Source: Actinomadura luzonensis
GTDB taxonomy: Bacteria > Actinomycetota > Actinomycetes > Streptosporangiales > Streptosporangiaceae
Assembly: GCF_022664455.2 (NCBI RefSeq)
Contig: NZ_JAKRKC020000001.1
Location: forward strand, 1,927,001-1,991,000
Direction: 5' to 3'
DNA: 64,000 bases
Shown: one piece after another, positions 46,392-55,581 of the stretch
Position numbering within the stretch: position 1 is the first letter of the stretch
Layout of the letters: each line of letters begins with the position of its first letter
The notes under the pieces: model-generated
The model's database searches: none
Told to the model about the DNA's origin: nothing
The model's input: only the letters and a program-made list of their open reading frames with translations
Translations under genes and position numbers: made by a program

Positions 46392-49294
46392 TGACGCGTC
46401 CTCCCGATGATGGCGACCCCGCACGCGGGCAGCCGTACCGTCGTGGTCTCGTTCCCCGCGCGCACCGTCGCCTCGACCGGCTCGGCGGCCAGCGACTGGA
46501 GCCGGACGCCGTCCTGCCCGATCGAGGTGATCAGCACGTCGGGATGATCCACCGAGGCGTAGCTCTCCTCGGCCGGGGCGCCGCCGGTCACCAGCGCGCC
46601 GACGAACGCGTCGGTGAGCCCGGACGCCGCCGCCGCGCCCAGCCGGCGCGCGGGGACGCCGGCCGCCGAGGCGACCGCGTACCGGAACGTGGTCTCGCCC
46701 TGCTGCTGCGCGGGGAAGTTGGTGTCCCAGATGTTGTTGAGCGCCCAGGAGTAGACCGTCCCGTCCTCCTGGTCCAGCGTGGGCGGGAACGGCGCGTACG
46801 GCATGTGGATGGTGCCGAGCTGCACCAGCGGCGCCTCCATCGTGGCCCAGGCGATGCTCAGCTCGGGGTCCTCGAAGGCGATCCAGTGCCTGATGGGCAG
46901 CATGTACGCGGCCGAGCCCGGCACGCGCGGCACGTCGGGACCGCCCACGCCGCCGGTCAGCTCCCAGGCGGCGGGCGCCCCGGCGGCGAACGGGAAGGCC
47001 AGGAACACCGCCTCCTTCGCCGGGGTGCCCTGCTTGGCGAGCTGGTAGGTCAGGTCGAGGCGGGGCACGCCGTAGTGCAGCTCGATCGTGGTGCGGATCC
47101 AGTCGACGCCCTTGCCGCGCAGCTCGACGACCAGCCGCTCGCCGACCGCCGTGCGCCGGCACTCGGTCAGCGTGGCGTGCCGGCCGATGGCCCGGTCGCC
47201 GAGCAGGGTGCGGTCGTGCGCGCCGACGTGCCCGGACAGGTGGTTGAAGTGCGGGGCGGTCGCGTACCGGTCGTAGACGTACTGGCCGAAGCCGGCCGCC
47301 GCGTCGCCGTTGACCAGCTCGCGGCCGGCCCGCTTGTCGAAGACCGAGCTGATGTAGCCCTCGCGCAGGTCGTAGGCCACCCGGTAGAACTCGTTCTCGA
47401 TGACGGTGTCCTCGGCGGGCTCCACCGGCTCCTGGGCCTGCGCCCCGGCGCGCACCACGTCCAGCCGGACGTGGCCGAACCCCGGCACGTCCCTGACCAC
47501 CGCGTGGATGTGCCGCCCGATCGGCCGGGTCGGCCAGTCGTCGGGGTCCACGAACTCCTCGTGGTGCGGCACGGTCTCACCGGTCCTGGCGTCCACCAGC
47601 GCGATCGGCACGTCCACGCCGACCACGTCGCGGGGCAGGAACGCGCGCACCACGTCGGTGCGGGTCGCGGTGCCCGGGTTGAACACCGCGAACGCCGCCT
47701 CCTGCCCCGGCTCCGACAGGGCCGCCGCGAACCGGCGCACGCCCGCGTGCAGCAGGTCGGCCGCGTCGTCCTGGGCCTGGTAGGCGCCGGAGGACTTGCG
47801 CGTCCACTGCAGGCCGCCGGAGTCGCCGGCCTCCTCGGCGTCCTCCCACGGGTTGGCCGCGCCCCAGGTGTGCTCGTTGAACAGGGCGACCCCGTCGTAG
47901 GCGGCGTCCACCTGCTCGGTGACGTCCACGCCGGCCAGCGTGTGCAGCGTCTCGGCCACCCGGAGCGCCGACTGCGCCCGCCGGACGTAGCCGAGCGGGC
48001 GCGCGCCCGAGCCGAGCCCGTCGGCCCACCAGTCGGTCCAGTCGCCCTCGTGCACCGCCAGCCGGTCCAGGCAGTGCGCCTCGACGTGCGCGAAGAAGTC
48101 GCTGTTGACCGCCGAGCGGAGGCGCGGCCAGGCCCACTGCTCGTTCCAGCGGCGGGCGATCGAGGCCGGCACGATCGACGGGCCCGCGTTGTCGGCGTGC
48201 GCGCCCTGCACCCGCAGGTGCAGCACGTCCAGCTCGTACGGCTCCCGAGGCGCGTCGGGCCCCTGCCAGCCGAACGTGCCCGGCCCGTACGGGTAGCCGC
48301 GCGTGGCGAGCGCCGACAGGTAGCGCGGCAGCAGGTCGTCGGCCAGCTCGTAGGAGTCGGTCAGCCCGACCGTGTTGCCCTCCATGTACGCCATCCCGTG
48401 CGGCGTGTCGGTGAACCACACCAGGATCTCGTTCCCGCTCGGCGCCCGCCACCGGAACGGCCGGGTGAGCTTGTCGCCGCCGTGCAGGTACGGCACCGAC
48501 CGCCCGGCCCAGTTGTGGGCGGCGGCCAGGTAGCGCACGCCGGCCGCGCTGAGCGCGTCCACCAGCCCGACGACCGCGCCCGGCACGTCGGTGTGCATCG
48601 CCGACCTGACCGGGAGCCCCGACTCGCGGGCGAAGCGGAGCTGGCGGTGCAGCTCCTCGGTGGAGCACGCCTCGGTGTGGAGCTGGAACGGCAGCGCGGT
48701 CACCTCGATCACGCCCTCGCGGGCGAAGCGCCGGAACGCCTCCACCATGGCGGCCGGCCGCGCGGCCAGCCACTTCTGCGCCGGCCACGACGACTCGACC
48801 GTCCAGCGGAACCTGGCGTCGTCCGGCCAGGACGCGGTCTCCTCGGCCAGCCGCACCGCCGCGTCGAGGTAGTCGAGGTGGTGGCGGAGCACCGTGCCCT
48901 GCGGGTCGGTGTAGCCGATGTCGAGGTGCGAGTGGTGCACGACGAACACGCTCCACTTGCGCTGCGGCGTCACCGTCACCCGGGCGGTGCCGACCACGCC
49001 GGCCTCGTCGCGGCACTCCAGCGTCAGCACGCGCGGCGCGTCCACCTCGGGCACCAGCAGCGTCACGTCCGTGCCCGACGCGCTGTCCACGCCCACCAGC
49101 ACGTGCGTCAGCGGCTCGGTGCTCGTCACCCGGACCGCCTGGCGGCCGTCGTGCGTGAACAGCGGCACCACCGCCACCCGCACCTCCAGCCCGCGCACGC
49201 TGATCACCGGCGTCGAGGTGTCGTCCCGCAACGCCTGCCTGATGCCGTCATAGTCGGGGCTCCCCAGGCTCCGCTGGAGCAACCGGCTGGTCAT
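46388..49294 (-). CDS. GH38 alpha-mannosidase-like glycosidase
   Basis: 968 residues from ATG 49294. An N-terminal beta-domain (about 110 residues) is followed by the GH38 core: [20 protein letters not shown] (metal ligands H121/H123/D125), [40 protein letters not shown] (D236 as likely nucleophile), then long C-terminal beta-sandwich domains. No signal peptide, so it works on imported glycosides. GH38 releases alpha-mannose; related acid-sugar or other specificities exist. It overlaps both the permease gene before it and the dehydratase after it by 4 nt. Confidence 0.87.
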   Translation of the reverse strand: MTSRLLQRSLGSPDYDGIRQALRDDTSTPVISVRGLEVRVAVVPLFTHDGRQAVRVTSTEPLTHVLVGVDSASGTDVTLLVPEVDAPRVLTLECRDEAGVVGTARVTVTPQRKWSVFVVHHSHLDIGYTDPQGTVLRHHLDYLDAAVRLAEETASWPDDARFRWTVESSWPAQKWLAARPAAMVEAFRRFAREGVIEVTALPFQLHTEACSTEELHRQLRFARESGLPVRSAMHTDVPGAVVGLVDALSAAGVRYLAAAHNWAGRSVPYLHGGDKLTRPFRWRAPSGNEILVWFTDTPHGMAYMEGNTVGLTDSYELADDLLPRYLSALATRGYPYGPGTFGWQGPDAPREPYELDVLHLRVQGAHADNAGPSIVPASIARRWNEQWAWPRLRSAVNSDFFAHVEAHCLDRLAVHEGDWTDWWADGLGSGARPLGYVRRAQSALRVAETLHTLAGVDVTEQVDAAYDGVALFNEHTWGAANPWEDAEEAGDSGGLQWTRKSSGAYQAQDDAADLLHAGVRRFAAALSEPGQEAAFAVFNPGTATRTDVVRAFLPRDVVGVDVPIALVDARTGETVPHHEEFVDPDDWPTRPIGRHIHAVVRDVPGFGHVRLDVVRAGAQAQEPVEPAEDTVIENEFYRVAYDLREGYISSVFDKRAGRELVNGDAAAGFGQYVYDRYATAPHFNHLSGHVGAHDRTLLGDRAIGRHATLTECRRTAVGERLVVELRGKGVDWIRTTIELHYGVPRLDLTYQLAKQGTPAKEAVFLAFPFAAGAPAAWELTGGVGGPDVPRVPGSAAYMLPIRHWIAFEDPELSIAWATMEAPLVQLGTIHMPYAPFPPTLDQEDGTVYSWALNNIWDTNFPAQQQGETTFRYAVASAAGVPARRLGAAAASGLTDAFVGALVTGGAPAEESYASVDHPDVLITSIGQDGVRLQSLAAEPVEATVRAGNETTTVRLPACGVAIIGRTRQ

Positions 49295-50103
49295 TGCACA
49301 CTCCCTAGGGAAAGGCCTCGGGCGAAGAGGCGCTGGGTGGCGAGGAACAACACGACCGTGGGCAGCGAGACCACCAGCCCCGCGGCCAGGCCGACCGGCA
49401 CCGGGGTGCCGGCGTAGACGTCGGTCATGAGGCCGGCGATGGCGGTCATGACCGGCCGCACGTCCTCGGTCTGGGAGAGGGTCAGGCCGAAGACGAGGTC
49501 GTTCCAGATGAAGGTGAACTCCAGGATGAAGACGGCGGTCAGCGCGCTGGCCGACATCGGCAGGTAGACGCGCCAGAAGATGCGCCAGGTGGACGCGCCG
49601 TCCATGCGGGCCGCCTCGAAGATCGAGAACGCCACGCCCTGGTAGAAGTTGCGCAGCACGAACGCGCCGAGCGGCACATTGATCGCGGTGTAGACGAGGA
49701 TGAGGCCGAGGCGGGTGTCGTACAGGCCGGCGTCGCTGTAGCTGACGAACAGCGGCACCAGCAACATCTGCGACGGGAACACGGTGCCGCCGAAGATCAG
49801 CAGGAACCACCAGAAGCCGTGCCGCAGCCGCAGCACCACGATCGTGTACCCGGCCAGCGCGCCGATCAGCACGCCGAGCAGCGGCGAGACCAGCGCGTAG
49901 AGCGCGGTGCTGGCCAGGCTGCCGCCCAGGTTCGCGCCCTCGACCGCCCGCGCCACGTTCTCCAGCAGCGCGAAGTCGCCGGAGGGCGCCCAGGCCCGCG
50001 CCGGGTCGTAGGAGTCGGCCGGGCGCGCGGCGTTGACGAGCAGCAGGTAGGTGGGCCCGAGCCAGATCAGCCCGAGCACGACGAGCACGGCTCTGCGGAT
50101 CAT
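49291..50103 (-). CDS. sugar ABC transporter permease, MalG type
   Basis: 270 residues from ATG 50103 with six helices. The EAA loop reads IFEAARMDGASTWRIFWRVY followed by LP. Helix 1 is IRRAVLVVLGLIWLGPTYLL. It is partner of the MalF-type permease (4-nt overlap upstream). No ATPase gene is in the operon, so a shared MsiK-type ATPase elsewhere must power it, as is common in actinomycetes. Confidence 0.9.
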   Translation of the reverse strand: MIRRAVLVVLGLIWLGPTYLLLVNAARPADSYDPARAWAPSGDFALLENVARAVEGANLGGSLASTALYALVSPLLGVLIGALAGYTIVVLRLRHGFWWFLLIFGGTVFPSQMLLVPLFVSYSDAGLYDTRLGLILVYTAINVPLGAFVLRNFYQGVAFSIFEAARMDGASTWRIFWRVYLPMSASALTAVFILEFTFIWNDLVFGLTLSQTEDVRPVMTAIAGLMTDVYAGTPVPVGLAAGLVVSLPTVVLFLATQRLFARGLSLGSVQ

Positions 50104-50939
50104 CGCACCTGCCTCCTGAGGTAGAGGTAGGACGCCAGCCCGGTCACGACCGTGAGCAGCACCGCCACGGCCGAGCCGTAGCCGTACTGGCTGGCCACGA
50201 ACGTCTCCTTGTACATCGTCACCGCCAGCGTCTCGGAGTTGCGCCCGGGACCGCCCTGCGTCAGCACCCACACGATGTCGAACGTCTTCAGGCTCGCCAC
50301 CAGCGCGAGCCCCACCACGACCGCCGTCAGCGGGCGCAGCAGCGGCCAGATCACGTGCCGGAACAGCCGCCAGCCCGCCGCGCCGTCCAGCCGGGCCGCC
50401 TCGATCGGCTCCTTCGGGATGGACTGCAGGCCCACGACGAACAGCAGCGTGTTCACGCCGAGCTGCTGCCAGGTCCACACCAGCAGCATGGCCACGGTGT
50501 TCTGCGGCGCCTCCTGGAGGAACGCGGTGTCCACGCCGAGCAGCAGGTTCGCGATGCCGTCGTGGGACAGGACCGGGCTCCACACCATCGCGAGGCCCGC
50601 GCCGCTCAGCGCGTACGGCAACATGAACGGCACCCGGTACCAGGCGCCGCCCTTGAGGTCGTAGGACAGCACCGCCACCAGCAGGCCGAGCCCGACCGGC
50701 AGCACCATCGTGCCGAGCACCCAGATCAGCGTGTTGCGGACCGAGGTGAGCAGCGCCGGGTCGGCGAACAGCTTGCCGAAGTTGTCCAGGCCGACCCAGC
50801 TCGGCGGCTCCAGCCCGTCGTAGCGGGTGAGGCTGAGGTAGGCGGTCCACACGAACGGCGCGTAGAGCAGCACCGCGACCAGGACGGCCGCAGGCGCCAC
50901 GTACCCGTGCCGGAACCGCCCGAGTACCGGGGACCTCAC
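50100..50939 (-). CDS. sugar ABC transporter permease, MalF type
   Basis: 279 residues from GTG 50939, six helices (GYVAPAAVLVAVLLYAPFVW first), EAA loop EPIEAARLDGAAGWRLFRHV followed by IWPLL. It overlaps the substrate-binding-protein stop and the second permease start by 4 nt each. Confidence 0.92.
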   Translation of the reverse strand: MRSPVLGRFRHGYVAPAAVLVAVLLYAPFVWTAYLSLTRYDGLEPPSWVGLDNFGKLFADPALLTSVRNTLIWVLGTMVLPVGLGLLVAVLSYDLKGGAWYRVPFMLPYALSGAGLAMVWSPVLSHDGIANLLLGVDTAFLQEAPQNTVAMLLVWTWQQLGVNTLLFVVGLQSIPKEPIEAARLDGAAGWRLFRHVIWPLLRPLTAVVVGLALVASLKTFDIVWVLTQGGPGRNSETLAVTMYKETFVASQYGYGSAVAVLLTVVTGLASYLYLRRQVR

Positions 50940-52186
50940 TGGTGAGTGCTCCAGTACTCGTCGGCGGCCTTCTGGATGGTCTCCAGCACCTCCTTGTAGC
51001 TGCCGGGCTCGGTGACGAACTTGCCGAACCCGTCCAGGGCGGCCGTCAGCACCGGCGGCGGGGTGGCCTCGAAGTAGCGGTTGACCAGGCGGTACTTGCC
51101 GCCGCCCGCGTCCTTGGTGACCGCGCCGAGTGCCTCGTCCTGGATGGTGACCTTGGGATTGGCGCTCACGTCGCCGCGACTGGTGGCCCACTTCTCCTGG
51201 GCCTCGGCGGTGGTCCACCACTTGAGGTACTTCATGCTGGCGTCCGGGTCGGCGGCCTTGGTGAGCGAGCAGAGCGGGCCGCTCTCGAAGATCATCGAGG
51301 TCTTGGGGAGCGCGGCGTTGACGTTGGGGATGACGAAGAAGCCGTAGTCGGCGCCGGCCTTCATGTTGCGCTGGGTCATGCTGGTGTTGAACCAGGTGCC
51401 GAACGACACCATGGCGGCCTTGCCGTTCTTCAGGACGTCGCCCGGGTCCGTCTTGTCACCCGGATTAATGAAATATCCGGCGTCGATCATCGACTTCCAC
51501 CGCTCCATCACCTGCACCACGCCCGGGTCGGTGTACTTGGCCTTGCCGGTGGCGAGGCGGTCGTACAGGTCGGGGTCGGTGCCGGCCATGAGCTGCTCGA
51601 ACCAGACGAACGAGAACAGCACGCTGGTGTGGTAGAACGCCTTGACCCCGTTCCGCTTGAGGGTGTCGGCGACCTTGATCAGCTCGTCCCAGGTCTGCGG
51701 CGGTGCCAGTCGGTACTTGTCGAAGACCTTCTTGTTGTAGAACATCCCCCAGTAGGCGACGTTCATCGGCACGCAGTACTGCTTGCCGCCGATCGTGTAG
51801 TAGGGCGCGAGGTCCTGCGACAGGTCGCCCGCCTTGATCGCCTCCTGCCAGACGGCCGTGGTCTCGGCCACCTGCTTCTGCTTGACGATCTCCTCCAGCA
51901 TCCCCCCGGTCTGCCAGGTGAACAGGTCGGGCTTGACGTTCGTGCGGAACGACGCCTTGATGAACGCCTGGTACTGCGCCGAGTCCGTGTATCCCGTCGG
52001 CTTCATGCCCAGGCCGATCTGCTGCTTGGACAGGGCGCCCATCTCGTCGAAGAACTTCGTCCACGCGCCCTTGTCGTTGTACAGCGTCAGCTCGCTCTTC
52101 TTCTGCTGCGTGGCGGTGCCGTTGCCGCCGCACGCGGCGAGGACGAGCGCCGCCACGCCCAGCGTGGCCACACGTGACCGGAACAT
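50936..52186 (-). CDS. sugar ABC transporter substrate-binding lipoprotein
   Basis: 416 residues from ATG 52186 (AAGGAGG upstream). The lipobox is ALVLAACGG. Family 1 (MalE-like) binding protein: YQAFIKASFRTNVKPDLFTW, YCVPMNVAYWGMFYNKKVFD, GKAAMVSFGTWFNTSMT, and an aromatic-rich pocket. It catches an extracellular oligosaccharide or glycoside for the permeases downstream. 29 nt separate it from gntR. Confidence 0.93.
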   Translation of the reverse strand: MFRSRVATLGVAALVLAACGGNGTATQQKKSELTLYNDKGAWTKFFDEMGALSKQQIGLGMKPTGYTDSAQYQAFIKASFRTNVKPDLFTWQTGGMLEEIVKQKQVAETTAVWQEAIKAGDLSQDLAPYYTIGGKQYCVPMNVAYWGMFYNKKVFDKYRLAPPQTWDELIKVADTLKRNGVKAFYHTSVLFSFVWFEQLMAGTDPDLYDRLATGKAKYTDPGVVQVMERWKSMIDAGYFINPGDKTDPGDVLKNGKAAMVSFGTWFNTSMTQRNMKAGADYGFFVIPNVNAALPKTSMIFESGPLCSLTKAADPDASMKYLKWWTTAEAQEKWATSRGDVSANPKVTIQDEALGAVTKDAGGGKYRLVNRYFEATPPPVLTAALDGFGKFVTEPGSYKEVLETIQKAADEYWSTHQ

Positions 52187-52215
52187 GGGCCGGCCTCCTT
52201 GGTTCTTTGGTGTTC

Positions 52216-52920
52216 CTACCGGGGGGTTTCTGGGTGCAGCCGACGCTCGACGACCGTCTTCACGTCGGCCAGGTGAGCCCGCATGCGCGCCTCGGCCTGC
52301 GCCGCGTCCCGCGCTTCGACGGCCTCCAGGATGGCCAGGTGCTCGTCGTAGTCGCGGCGCCGGTCGTCGAAGATCTGCAGGATCTCGCGCTGCTCCGGGC
52401 CGTGCACGGTGAGCAGTGAGTCGACCACCTCGTGCAGGACGCCGTTGCCCGCCGCGCGGGCGGTGGCCCGGTGGAAGGACATGTTGGCGTCGTGCAGCTC
52501 GGCGTCCTCGCCGCGCAGGTGCCGGCCCGCCTCGTCGAGGACCTTGCGCAGCGCGGCCAGCTCCTCGCGGCCGGCGTGCTCGGCGGCCATGGCGGCCAGC
52601 GGCGGCTCGATGACGATGCGGGCGTCGAGCAGCTCCAGCAGCCGGGCGGCGCGGATCTCGCGCATGTTGGGGTTGGGCAGGACGAGCCGTTCGATGTCGG
52701 CGCCGACGTAGATGCCGGAGCCGTGCCGCAGCTCTATCGCGCCGGTGGCCTCCAGCCGGCGCAGCGCCTCGCGCAGGGTCGGGGTGGTGACGGCGAAGCG
52801 CTGGGAGAGCTCCCTGGTCGAGGGCAGCCGGTCGCCCGGCCGGTGCCCGCCCGTGCGGATGAGCTCCAGCATGCGCTCGGTCAGAGCGTCGGACAGTGTG
52901 GGCCGCGTCACCTCGGACAT
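52216..52920 (-). CDS. GntR/FCD (FadR subfamily) transcriptional regulator
   Basis: 234 residues. The N-terminal winged helix (GDRLPSTRELSQRFAVTTPT, TLREALRRLEATGAIELRHG) is followed by an FCD effector domain with metal-binding residues (DANMSFHRATARAAGN, DYDEHLAILEAVEARD, RMRAHLADVKTVVERR). Such regulators bind organic acids, often sugar acids or 2-keto acids. Start ATG 52920 has no ribosome site and lies 3 nt after a palindromic operator, so the mRNA may be leaderless and the gene autoregulated. First gene of the importer/GH38/dehydratase operon. Confidence 0.9.
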   Translation of the reverse strand: MSEVTRPTLSDALTERMLELIRTGGHRPGDRLPSTRELSQRFAVTTPTLREALRRLEATGAIELRHGSGIYVGADIERLVLPNPNMREIRAARLLELLDARIVIEPPLAAMAAEHAGREELAALRKVLDEAGRHLRGEDAELHDANMSFHRATARAAGNGVLHEVVDSLLTVHGPEQREILQIFDDRRRDYDEHLAILEAVEARDAAQAEARMRAHLADVKTVVERRLHPETPR

Positions 52921-52923
52921 ATC

Positions 52924-52940
52924 AAGTGATCTAATCACTT
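52924..52940 (-). promoter_or_regulatory. GntR/FCD operator candidate (right copy, perfect palindrome)
   Basis: AAGTGAT-CTA-ATCACTT: perfect 7-bp arms with a 3-nt spacer, the geometry of FadR-subfamily sites. It ends 3 bp before the gntR start codon, so binding would block the start of transcription of the whole operon. A degenerate second copy is at 39324-39340. Confidence 0.7.
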
Positions 52941-52983
52941 CTCGCGGCTGGCGTCTATGCGGAATTTGCCGCCACGGGTGTCG

Positions 52984-53511
52984 TCAGGAGTCCTTGACCA
53001 GCTTCGTCATCAGCTCCACCTGGCCGCGCCGGGAGGTCTCCACCCGCTCCGCCCACGCCTTGGCGTCCGGGTTGACGCCGCTCGCGGCCTCGGCCTGCGC
53101 CATCCGGACGGCGGCGTCCTGGTGCGCGATGAGCAGGTTGAGCAGGTCGCGCTCGAAGTGCCTGGACGTCCTGAGCGCCCGGATCCGCTCAGCGTCGGTC
53201 TCCGGCAGGCCGCCGTGGTGGTCATGCGCGTGCTCGCCGGCCCGCAACGGCTGCTCCCAGTCGTGCAGCCAGCGGAGCATCATCTCGACCTCGTCCTGCT
53301 GGGTCGTCTCGATGGCGGCGGTCAGCGTGCGCACCTCCGGGTTCTTCGCGCGCTCGGCCCCCAGCCCGGCGATCTCGATGCCCTGGCGGTGGTGCTGGAC
53401 CATCATCTGGACGAACATCACGTCGTCGGCGTTCAGCGGCGGCTCGGCGGCCCGCGCGCCGCATCCGGCCAGGAGAACGAGAAGGACCGCCGTCGCGCGC
53501 ACCACGCCCAT
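52984..53511 (-). CDS. DUF305 family lipoprotein
   Basis: 175 residues from ATG 53511 (purine-rich AAGAGGGGGG upstream). The lipobox is LLVLLAGCG. The DUF305 four-helix bundle is clear: ADDVMFVQMMVQHHRQGIEI, RTLTAAIETTQQDEVEMMLR, WLHDW and LLNLLIAHQDAAVRMAQAEA. The HH and His/Met residues resemble those of ferritin-like or copper-linked DUF305 proteins. Function unproven. A palindrome lies directly upstream. Confidence 0.85.
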   Translation of the reverse strand: MGVVRATAVLLVLLAGCGARAAEPPLNADDVMFVQMMVQHHRQGIEIAGLGAERAKNPEVRTLTAAIETTQQDEVEMMLRWLHDWEQPLRAGEHAHDHHGGLPETDAERIRALRTSRHFERDLLNLLIAHQDAAVRMAQAEAASGVNPDAKAWAERVETSRRGQVELMTKLVKDS

Positions 53512-53516
53512 CCCCC

Positions 53517-53541
53517 CTCTTACAGGAAACTTTCCTAAGAG
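53517..53541 (-). promoter_or_regulatory. nested dyad ahead of the DUF305 gene
   Basis: AGGAAA-C-TTTCCT (53524-53536) is a perfect dyad. It is framed by CTCTTA (53517-53522) and TAAGAG (53536-53541). It touches the ribosome site of the gene, so a bound repressor would block initiation. GGAAA-N-TTTCC sites recur in actinomycetes near secreted-protein genes, from memory; the regulator is not identified. Confidence 0.45.
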
Positions 53542-53604
53542 TTGACGATTTCGCGGCCCGGCGCAAGGGCCCCCTCCTCGCTCAGGGCTTCCGCCCTGCG
53601 ACGC

Positions 53605-53937
53605 TCAGGGCTCCTGCCCGGCGACGACCGCCACCAGCACGTCCCCGTGACACTCCTGGTCCAGAGGACACCAGCAGGCCAGGTCCCGCCCCTGGAGCTC
53701 CTGCCGGGCCCGCTCGACGAGCTCCGGATGCTCACGCAGGTGCTCCCGGCACAACGAGATCACCTCGCTCCGCTCGTGCACCCGCCCGCCGCACGCCCGG
53801 CACCCGCGCCCCCCGACGCTGTGCGGGCTGCTGTACGGGCTCGCCTTCAGCCCCGGGGCGGCGCGGCCCACGTACACGGCCCCTTCCGGCACCCACCCGT
53901 GGTACCGGTCCCCTTCGACCTTCACCCGACGCGCCAT
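53605..53937 (-). CDS. DUF4326 family protein
   Basis: 110 residues from ATG 53937 (GGAGG 7 nt upstream). VYVGRAAPGLKASPYSSPHS and LQGRDLACWCPLDQECHGDV are the family's marks, with a CxxC pair in between (GCRACGG). The Cys/His pattern hints at a metal site. DUF4326 proteins are found in phages and many bacteria; no activity is known to me. Confidence 0.75.
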   Translation of the reverse strand: MARRVKVEGDRYHGWVPEGAVYVGRAAPGLKASPYSSPHSVGGRGCRACGGRVHERSEVISLCREHLREHPELVERARQELQGRDLACWCPLDQECHGDVLVAVVAGQEP

Positions 53938-54019
53938 GGCGGCCTCCTTCCTCCCCCCGCCAGCATGCCCGCCCGGCCCGCCTTCGGGGCACCGGGCCGG
54001 CCGGCGCCCCGTCGTGCCG

Positions 54020-54310
54020 TTACGCGATCGAGCCGGTCCAGACCACGGCGGCGTCCTGGTAGACCGCGCGCGTCTCCCCGTCGAAGTCCGGCGACAGGCT
54101 CGTGGCGTACCGCAGGTCCCCCCGTCGCTGTCGGGCCGACTGGATCGTCTGCCCGTCGTAGGGCCCGTCACCGTCCGGGTGCGGGCCCGCCGGGTAGCCG
54201 AAGACGTCCACTGGCCCGCCCCGCGCCTGGTTGTAGGCCAGGCCCTGCCCGCCGACGTTGTCGCCGAGCCGCCCGGCGTTCGCCAGCCCGCCTCCAGCGG
54301 CAGGGACGAC
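54020..54310 (-). pseudogene. fragment of a secreted trypsin-like peptidase
   Basis: The frame reads DNVGGQGLAYNQARGGPVDV followed by FGYPAGPHPDGDGPYDGQTI. This matches the segment between the catalytic Asp and Ser of actinomycete secreted trypsin-like peptidases (GxGLAYNQ ... VFGYPA). The His/Asp part upstream and the Ser motif (GGSSGGP) downstream are absent; the tail reads VYQDAAVVWTGSIA. The open frame extends to 54484 without a signal peptide. A remnant is the simplest reading. Confidence 0.5.
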
Positions 54311-54502
54311 GCGCCACCTGCTGCGCGGCCGGCGTGTCGGGGGCCAGGGTCGTCGGCCAGCAAGCCCGATAAGCGCGTCATGTGACGCTACGTGCCCGGC
54401 CACCTGCCGTCCCAGCACCCCACCCCCTCTGACCAGTCCCCTCACCGGGGCGGCCGCACCGCCGCCCCCGACGATCCACAGCAAACCGTAAGCCGCCTCC
54501 CG

Positions 54503-54940
54503 TCAGTCCAGGCAGAACTCGTTGCCCTCCGGATCGGCCATCACCATGTGCCCCGCGTCCAGCGGCGGAGCCGGCTCGAACCGCCGCAGCCGGGTCGCGC
54601 CGAGCGCCACGAGCCGGTCGGCCTCCGCCTCCAGCGCGGCCATCCGCGCCTCGCCCGCCAGCCCCGGCGCGGCCCGCACATCGAGGTGCACCCGGTTCTT
54701 GACCTGCTTCGGCTCCGGCACCCGCTGGAAGAACAGCCGCGGCCCGACCCCGTCCGGGTCGATCACCGCCGAGGCGTCGTTCCACCTCTCCCGCGGCACG
54801 CCGCTCGCCTCCAGCGCCTGCTCCCACGTCTCGAACCCCTTGGGCGGCACCTGCAGCCGATAACCGAGCACTTCTGCCCAGAACGCCGAAACCGCACCAG
54901 GATCCGCACAGTCGAACGTGACCTGCACCTCACGAGCCAT
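54503..54940 (-). CDS. VOC (glyoxalase-like) superfamily protein
   Basis: 145 residues from ATG 54940. Two beta-alpha-beta-beta-beta modules: VTFDCADPGAVSAFWAEVLG and KNRVHLDVRAAPGL with ADPEGNEFCLD at the end, typical of the actinomycete glyoxalase-like family. The metal ligands are partly kept (His in NRVHLDV, Glu in GNEF). It starts one base into the DinB stop (TGATG), so the two are coupled. Confidence 0.85.
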   Translation of the reverse strand: MAREVQVTFDCADPGAVSAFWAEVLGYRLQVPPKGFETWEQALEASGVPRERWNDASAVIDPDGVGPRLFFQRVPEPKQVKNRVHLDVRAAPGLAGEARMAALEAEADRLVALGATRLRRFEPAPPLDAGHMVMADPEGNEFCLD

Positions 54941-55527
54941 CACGAACCACTCCCTTCTGAACCTCGCTGCCGATAGTGATAAAGATCCCGAAGCAGGCAC
55001 ACTTCGGATAGGTGATGAATCAGCTCCCGGTTGATGTGCAGCACCAGCGCCGCCATCGGGAGCTCGGCGTACACCCCTTCCGCCTCCCCGCAGGGCCGCG
55101 CCAGCCCGTCCGCGCCGAGCGACTCGACCCCGGCCAGCCACGTCGCGTACTCCGCGTCGAGCTGCTCCAGCGCCGCCGCCGCGCTCCCGGCGTACGCGAA
55201 CGACTGGTAGTCGGTCGGCGGACGGCCGAAGTGCGAGGCGTTCCGCATCGCGAGCACGCCCACGATCACGTGCCCGAGCCGCCAGGCGATCGTCGTGAAC
55301 GGGGGCGGCTCGGGCGGCGGGAACGCGAAGTCGATGACCAGCTCCCCGGACCCGGCCTGGACCGGCGCGGTGCCGGTGCCGCGCGGGCGCACGTTCCAGC
55401 AGCCGGGCACCGGCTCCCAGAAGTACTCGTCGTCACTGAGCCCGTCGAGACGGCCGCGCAGCTGGTGCGTCCAGTGGAAGTCGATCTGCTCCCGCAGCAG
55501 TGGGTTCCACCCGATTCGCTCGCTCAT
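54940..55527 (-). CDS. DinB-like (DUF664/MSMT type) protein
   Basis: 195 residues from ATG 55527. Four-helix DinB fold: LREQIDFHWTHQLRGRLDGL, YFWEPVPGCWNVRPRG, TIAWRLGHVIVGVLAMRNAS, LVLHINRELIHHLSEVCLLR. The three His expected for the metal site are in FHWTHQ, RLGHV and NRELIHH. DinB-like proteins include thiol transferases (mycothiol or bacillithiol). Divergent from the WYL regulator with 54 bp between starts, and coupled to the VOC gene. Confidence 0.87.
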   Translation of the reverse strand: MSERIGWNPLLREQIDFHWTHQLRGRLDGLSDDEYFWEPVPGCWNVRPRGTGTAPVQAGSGELVIDFAFPPPEPPPFTTIAWRLGHVIVGVLAMRNASHFGRPPTDYQSFAYAGSAAAALEQLDAEYATWLAGVESLGADGLARPCGEAEGVYAELPMAALVLHINRELIHHLSEVCLLRDLYHYRQRGSEGSGS

Positions 55528-55581
55528 GGAACCCACCTTGCCCGCAAACCCGGACAGGATCGGTCCGCTATCCGTGACACG

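Noticed and set aside
46544..49417. 957-codon plus-strand frame opposite the GH38 gene
   Set aside because: Arg/Val/Gly/His-rich shadow with no recognisable domain; the minus-strand GH38 motifs are unambiguous.
54311..54484. N-terminal extension of the peptidase-like frame as a real gene start
   Set aside because: No signal peptide, no ribosome site and no similarity; only the 54020-54310 segment resembles a peptidase.
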